From Bacteroidota bacterium (GTDB lineage: Bacteria; Bacteroidota; Bacteroidia; Bacteroidales; UBA12481): a stretch of 8,696 nucleotides of DNA. Location of the stretch: positions 1-8,696 of the forward strand of contig JAUVKA010000147.1 in the NCBI GenBank assembly GCA_030592205.1, written 5' to 3'. Position 1 is the first letter of the stretch; every line of letters begins with the position of its first letter. Under the pieces are notes generated by a model. That model was not told where the DNA came from. It made no database searches and was given only the letters and a program-made list of their open reading frames with translations. This document shows positions 7,692-8,696 of the stretch, in pieces. The position numbers and the translations under genes are program-made.

Positions 7692-8696
7692 TCAGCGAAT
7701 TTCAATCTCATCAGCAAGCATCCAGGCTTTGCCGCCGGCTCCTTTGTGCCATTCGGGGCATACTTTTACTCCTTCTGCCAGGATACGGATATAGCGGCAT
7801 TTTGTATTAAGCTCATCAATCGTAAAATCCATAATCAGCCTTGTGTCATTTTCAACGAGATCAGCTCTATTAAGCTCTCCTTTGGCTGTGTAGTCGGCAC
7901 CGTTCGTAGATGTAAAAAAGCTGATTTTCATTGGATGAAAGATCCAGAAAGCCTGAGCTTCCAAAAATCCTATGGATATTGAAGAAATATCAGCTTCTTC
8001 TTCCAGGTCGAGCAGGATATCAAGATCTTCCCCTTCAACACCAGCCCAATATCCATCATTATACCATGAGGAAGCTCGTATTCCATCGCTTAGGACCTGA
8101 ATCCCGTTTTTTGTAAAATTTATTGGGATTTCTTTCAACAGTCGCACATCTTTACCTTTGGCAAAGTGCTCAACAGCAGTAGTATCAAACTTTGTGTCCC
8201 TCACATTAAGGGCTCTCCAGATATCGGGTGATCCAGTATTTTCCTGACTGATTCCAGGAGTGCTTCTGCCATTGCTTACATATTCCTCCAGTAGCGATGT
8301 CAGCTCAAAAACCTTATCAGGATAGGTGTTGTACAGGTTATTTTGTTCTGCAATATCATTTTCAAGATTGTATAGCTGCATCATCGGCAGTTTATTTCGC
8401 ATTGCAGTCTCGGGCGACATGGAACCACTTCCTGACCCCGGACAGATTTCAAGTTTCCAGGAACCTTGTCGAATTGAGAAAGACCCATCCCCTGAAAGGT
8501 GAACAGTAGCTTCCCTGATTGGTTTTTCCTGTTCCTTCCCTGTCAGCACCGGTAGTATATTGTAACTATCCTCGGCTGCATTGTCGGGGAGTGTTTCTCC
8601 AATGATGACTGCACAGGTGGCAAAGAGATCAGTATGACAAATAATTTCAGAACTTATGGATCCGGGTGTGATTTTCCCCGGCCAGCTGGCAAAAAA
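7692..8696 (-). CDS. Sulfatase, C-terminal part, with discoidin-like tail (N-terminus beyond window)
   Basis: An open frame of 334 visible residues that continues off the right edge. The first visible codons already match the sulfatase C-terminal region (WPGKITPGS, HTDLFATCAVIIGETLPDN), so the gene does not start at the in-frame GTG at 8549. Visible residues about 1-148 are the sulfatase part: DGSFSIRQGSWKLE, then LPMMQLYNLENDIAEQNNL and the closing EEYVSNGRSTPG. The formylglycine motif (C/S-x-P-x-R) and most metal ligands lie outside the window, so activity cannot be judged. Residues about 184-334 form an F5/8C-like domain related to that of the adjacent fucosidase (ISIGF, FWIFHPMKI, CPEWHKGAGGKAW at 313-325). 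The family's reaction is hydrolysis of sulfate esters; the substrate here is inferred to be a sulfated glycan because of the neighbouring fucosidase. It is probably exported, but the signal peptide is not visible. Confidence 0.93.
   Translation of the reverse strand, partial: FFASWPGKITPGSISSEIICHTDLFATCAVIIGETLPDNAAEDSYNILPVLTGKEQEKPIREATVHLSGDGSFSIRQGSWKLEICPGSGSGSMSPETAMRNKLPMMQLYNLENDIAEQNNLYNTYPDKVFELTSLLEEYVSNGRSTPGISQENTGSPDIWRALNVRDTKFDTTAVEHFAKGKDVRLLKEIPINFTKNGIQVLSDGIRASSWYNDGYWAGVEGEDLDILLDLEEEADISSISIGFLEAQAFWIFHPMKISFFTSTNGADYTAKGELNRADLVENDTRLIMDFTIDELNTKCRYIRILAEGVKVCPEWHKGAGGKAWMLADEIEIR
7707..7760 (-). repeat. 54-bp coding repeat, copy B (sulfatase C-terminus)
   Basis: Encodes CPEWHKGAGGKAW plus MLADE near the end of the sulfatase. 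Only three bases differ from copy A at 5660-5713, all on the stop-codon side, and each changes an amino acid (Leu/Met, Phe/Leu, Val/Ala). The 13-codon core is identical at every third position. Confidence 0.95.

Noticed and set aside
7692..8549. A complete 285-residue gene starting at the GTG at 8549
   Set aside because: The frame stays open to the right edge and the upstream codons encode typical sulfatase sequence, so the visible part is a fragment of a longer gene.

Overview
The window looks like a chromosomal segment of a Bacteroidota bacterium, most likely a marine or sediment member near Marinilabiliales/Prolixibacteraceae (the phylum is well supported; the family is a guess). The evidence is a TonB-dependent receptor with STN and carboxypeptidase-regulatory N-terminal domains, a large M14 metallopeptidase with a glutaminase-like C-terminal domain, exported carbohydrate-active enzymes with discoidin-like tails, moderate-to-low GC, and no strong Shine-Dalgarno sequences before the starts.

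Layout: a TonB-dependent receptor on the minus strand (19-2709); a divergent 273-bp gap with a 34-bp tandem duplication and a heptanucleotide array; a secreted M14-family zinc carboxypeptidase on the plus strand (2983-5532); a convergent 112-bp gap with a second heptad array; then two minus-strand genes, a secreted GH29 alpha-L-fucosidase (5645-7462) and the C-terminal part of a sulfatase that runs off the right edge (7692-8696). Between these two lies a 229-bp gap filled almost entirely by two heptad families. No RNA gene, insertion sequence or CRISPR array was seen.

How the genes may work together: a fucosidase next to a sulfatase suggests removal of fucose and sulfate from a sulfated, fucose-containing glycan (fucoidan-like algal polysaccharide or mucin-like glycan). 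Transcription would run sulfatase then fucosidase. Both enzymes end in a related discoidin-like domain whose last part is almost identical at DNA level (51 of 54 bases, including 39 identical in a row), although the rest of the domain has diverged. The receptor and the peptidase are not clearly tied to this pathway; no SusD homologue is visible.

The most unusual signal is non-coding. All three intergenic gaps carry tandem or near-tandem 7-bp units. One family, AAGGCNN, occurs in all three gaps (inverted in the first); a second, TCAYTNG, fills the sulfatase-fucosidase gap up to the sulfatase stop codon. They resemble in form the heptanucleotide short tandem repeats known from cyanobacteria, but I know of no assigned function in Bacteroidota.
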